A stretch of DNA of 6,376 nt from an uncultured Anaerostipes sp. (lineage in GTDB: Bacteria > Bacillota > Clostridia > Lachnospirales > Lachnospiraceae): NCBI GenBank assembly GCA_900756035.1, contig CAAEIR010000068.1, forward strand, positions 1-6,376, given 5' to 3'. The notes under the pieces were generated by a model. The model worked only from the letters and a program-made list of their open reading frames with translations, was not told the origin of the DNA and ran no database searches. Below, in pieces: positions 5,593-6,376 of the stretch (positions are counted from its first letter, which is position 1; each line of letters opens with the position of its first letter). Made by a program: the position numbers and the translations under genes.

Positions 5593-5621
5593 TTTACAGA
5601 ATGATTGAATTTTATTATACT
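5593..5621 (+). promoter_or_regulatory. Sigma-A promoter of the sigma factor operon
   Basis: TTTACA (5593-5598), 17-base spacer, TATACT (5616-5621). Both boxes and the spacer length are identical to those of the promoter at 5224-5252. The predicted start near 5628 leaves a leader of about 54 bases. A second TATACT occurs at 5656-5661 with only a poor upstream element (GTAAAC at 5633-5638), which might instead be an ECF-type -35. Confidence 0.65.
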
Positions 5622-5668
5622 TAAACTATACGGTAAACATCTTGTCCACATGAGTTATACTACCATTT

Positions 5669-5674
5669 GAGGAG
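5669..5674 (+). promoter_or_regulatory. Ribosome binding site fixing the sigma factor start
   Basis: GAGGAG seven bases before the ATG at 5682. The longer frame beginning with TTG at 5667 would include this site as codons, so the TTG is unlikely to be the start. Confidence 0.7.
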
Positions 5675-5681
5675 TTATTTT

Positions 5682-6230
5682 ATGAAGGGACAGCCAGCGT
5701 GCCCCTCCGGGCGGCAAATTACAGAATACATAGCTCATTTGTATCAGGAATACTCTGGCAGACTATATAGTTCGGCATTCAAGTATACCTCCAACAAGAG
5801 CACTGCTGAAGATGGTGTTCAGCGAGTATTCGAAAGAGTGCTCCTATATCCGAAGGCAGTTTTAAATGTACCGGAAGATGAAGTTCTTTTCTTTCTCTTT
5901 GCAATTCTCCGAAATGTAATGAGGACTATTGCCTCAGAAGAAGAAAAAAATGCTCATCTGCCTTTAAATTATGAGGATGGCTTAGAATCCTATGACCTGG
6001 CAGATCCAGAGGATGCGTATCTTCGTTTTATTAATCTTCAATCCACCAAGGAAAAGCTCTCCAAATTAAAGCCTGAACTTTGTGATCTTATGATATTTCA
6101 TTATGTTTACGGTTTTAAATATCGGGAGATTGCAGATATGTTCCAAGTTACGGATCGTACTGTAAAGAGAAGGATATCATTAGCCAAAAAGGAACTTAGG
6201 AAAATGTTTCGAAAAGAGGACTTTCTATGA
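5682..6230 (+). CDS. Sigma-70 family RNA polymerase sigma factor (ECF-like)
   Basis: A 182-residue two-domain sigma factor. The sigma region 2 core is at about residues 20-89: LYQEYSGRLYSSAFKYTSNK, AEDGVQRVFERV (42-53, matching the usual AEDxVQxVF motif) and FLFAILRNVMRTIASEEEK. A linker rich in acidic residues (about 90-120) joins it to region 4 (about 126-176), whose helix-turn-helix GFKYREIADMFQVTDRTVKRRISLAKKELRKM recognises the -35 element. The size and absence of regions 1 and 3 fit the ECF group. The linker is a little longer than in the smallest ECF factors, and GVQRV replaces the common LVQEV. It should direct transcription of a small regulon, unknown here. The ATG at 5682 follows GAGGAG. 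It overlaps the next gene by ATGA, implying coupled translation and a partner relationship. Confidence 0.88.
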   Translation: MKGQPACPSGRQITEYIAHLYQEYSGRLYSSAFKYTSNKSTAEDGVQRVFERVLLYPKAVLNVPEDEVLFFLFAILRNVMRTIASEEEKNAHLPLNYEDGLESYDLADPEDAYLRFINLQSTKEKLSKLKPELCDLMIFHYVYGFKYREIADMFQVTDRTVKRRISLAKKELRKMFRKEDFL

Positions 6231-6376
6231 GTGATCAGGATAAAAAAATCGTCGGCGAACAGGAAAAACTTTTGGATCACATCATCGAATATGGTGGCCG
6301 GCAGTACATAGATGATGAGATCAAAAAATGTGAAGACATTCCGGAACTGGAACCTTCCAAAAAATTTGATGAGAAA
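6227..6376 (+). CDS. N-terminal fragment of the gene coupled to the sigma factor (possible anti-sigma or regulator)
   Basis: An open frame from ATG at 6227 to the window edge, 50 residues seen. The ATG overlaps the sigma factor stop (ATGA), and AGAGGA (6215-6220) lies six bases upstream, so this is a real start. The visible part is hydrophilic and strongly charged (starts MSDQDKKIVGEQEKLLDHII, later IPELEPSKKFDEK), with no membrane segment yet and one cysteine (Cys35), so it is not a zinc-binding anti-sigma domain of the HxxxCxxC type so far. The position suggests a cytoplasmic N-terminus of a sigma-regulating protein that may become membrane-bound further on. The product cannot be named from this fragment. 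Confidence 0.72.
   Translation, partial: MSDQDKKIVGEQEKLLDHIIEYGGRQYIDDEIKKCEDIPELEPSKKFDEK

Noticed and set aside
5633..5661. Second, autoregulatory ECF promoter before the sigma factor
   Set aside because: GTAAAC and TATACT are spaced by 17, but the -10 looks like sigma-A and not like an ECF -10, so the evidence is too weak for a separate feature.

Overview
The window looks like chromosomal DNA of an anaerobic, probably spore-forming member of the Clostridia, most likely Lachnospiraceae. The reasons are low-GC Firmicutes-style signals (strong AGGAGG-type ribosome sites, sigma-A promoters, some GTG/TTG codons near starts), a YyaC/DUF1256 sporulation-type protein, and a CvpA + DUF5711-like + LysM gene set. 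The taxon rests on recognition of protein families, not on a search.

Layout: (a) 1-430 has no credible protein gene. It holds a minus-strand intrinsic terminator (324-371) and, beyond it, three tandem TTGACA promoters firing leftward out of the window, the arrangement expected upstream of a ribosomal RNA operon. (b) 431-3421 is a three-gene minus-strand cluster. In transcription order it encodes a single-pass membrane protein with a C-terminal LysM domain and an N-terminal cytoplasmic domain that resembles a catalytically dead JAMM/MPN domain; a single-pass protein with a probable beta-propeller ectodomain (DUF5711-like); and a CvpA-family multipass protein. An extra promoter sits in a hairpin-rich 107-bp gap before the second gene. 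(c) 3578-4150 is a divergent plus-strand yyaC-like gene, whose 3' end overlaps by 32 bp the end of the convergent gene 4119-5174, a PfoR-like PTS EIIC membrane protein. (d) 5203-5270 is a compact divergent control region. The promoters of the EIIC gene and of a small conserved-looking gene (5298-5561) overlap at their -35 elements, and a perfect 9-bp inverted repeat brackets one -10 box. (e) 5682-6376 has a small sigma-70-family (ECF-like) sigma factor, translationally coupled by ATGA to a downstream gene cut by the window edge, possibly its regulator.

The three minus-strand envelope genes probably act together at the cell envelope. All three products are membrane proteins: one is predicted to bind peptidoglycan, one presents a folded extracytoplasmic domain, and CvpA could be a membrane partner. 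The most unusual observation is the predicted MPN-like pseudoenzyme joined through one membrane span to LysM. The second is the divergent promoter/operator region at 5203-5270. No CRISPR, insertion sequence, tRNA gene or phage gene was seen.
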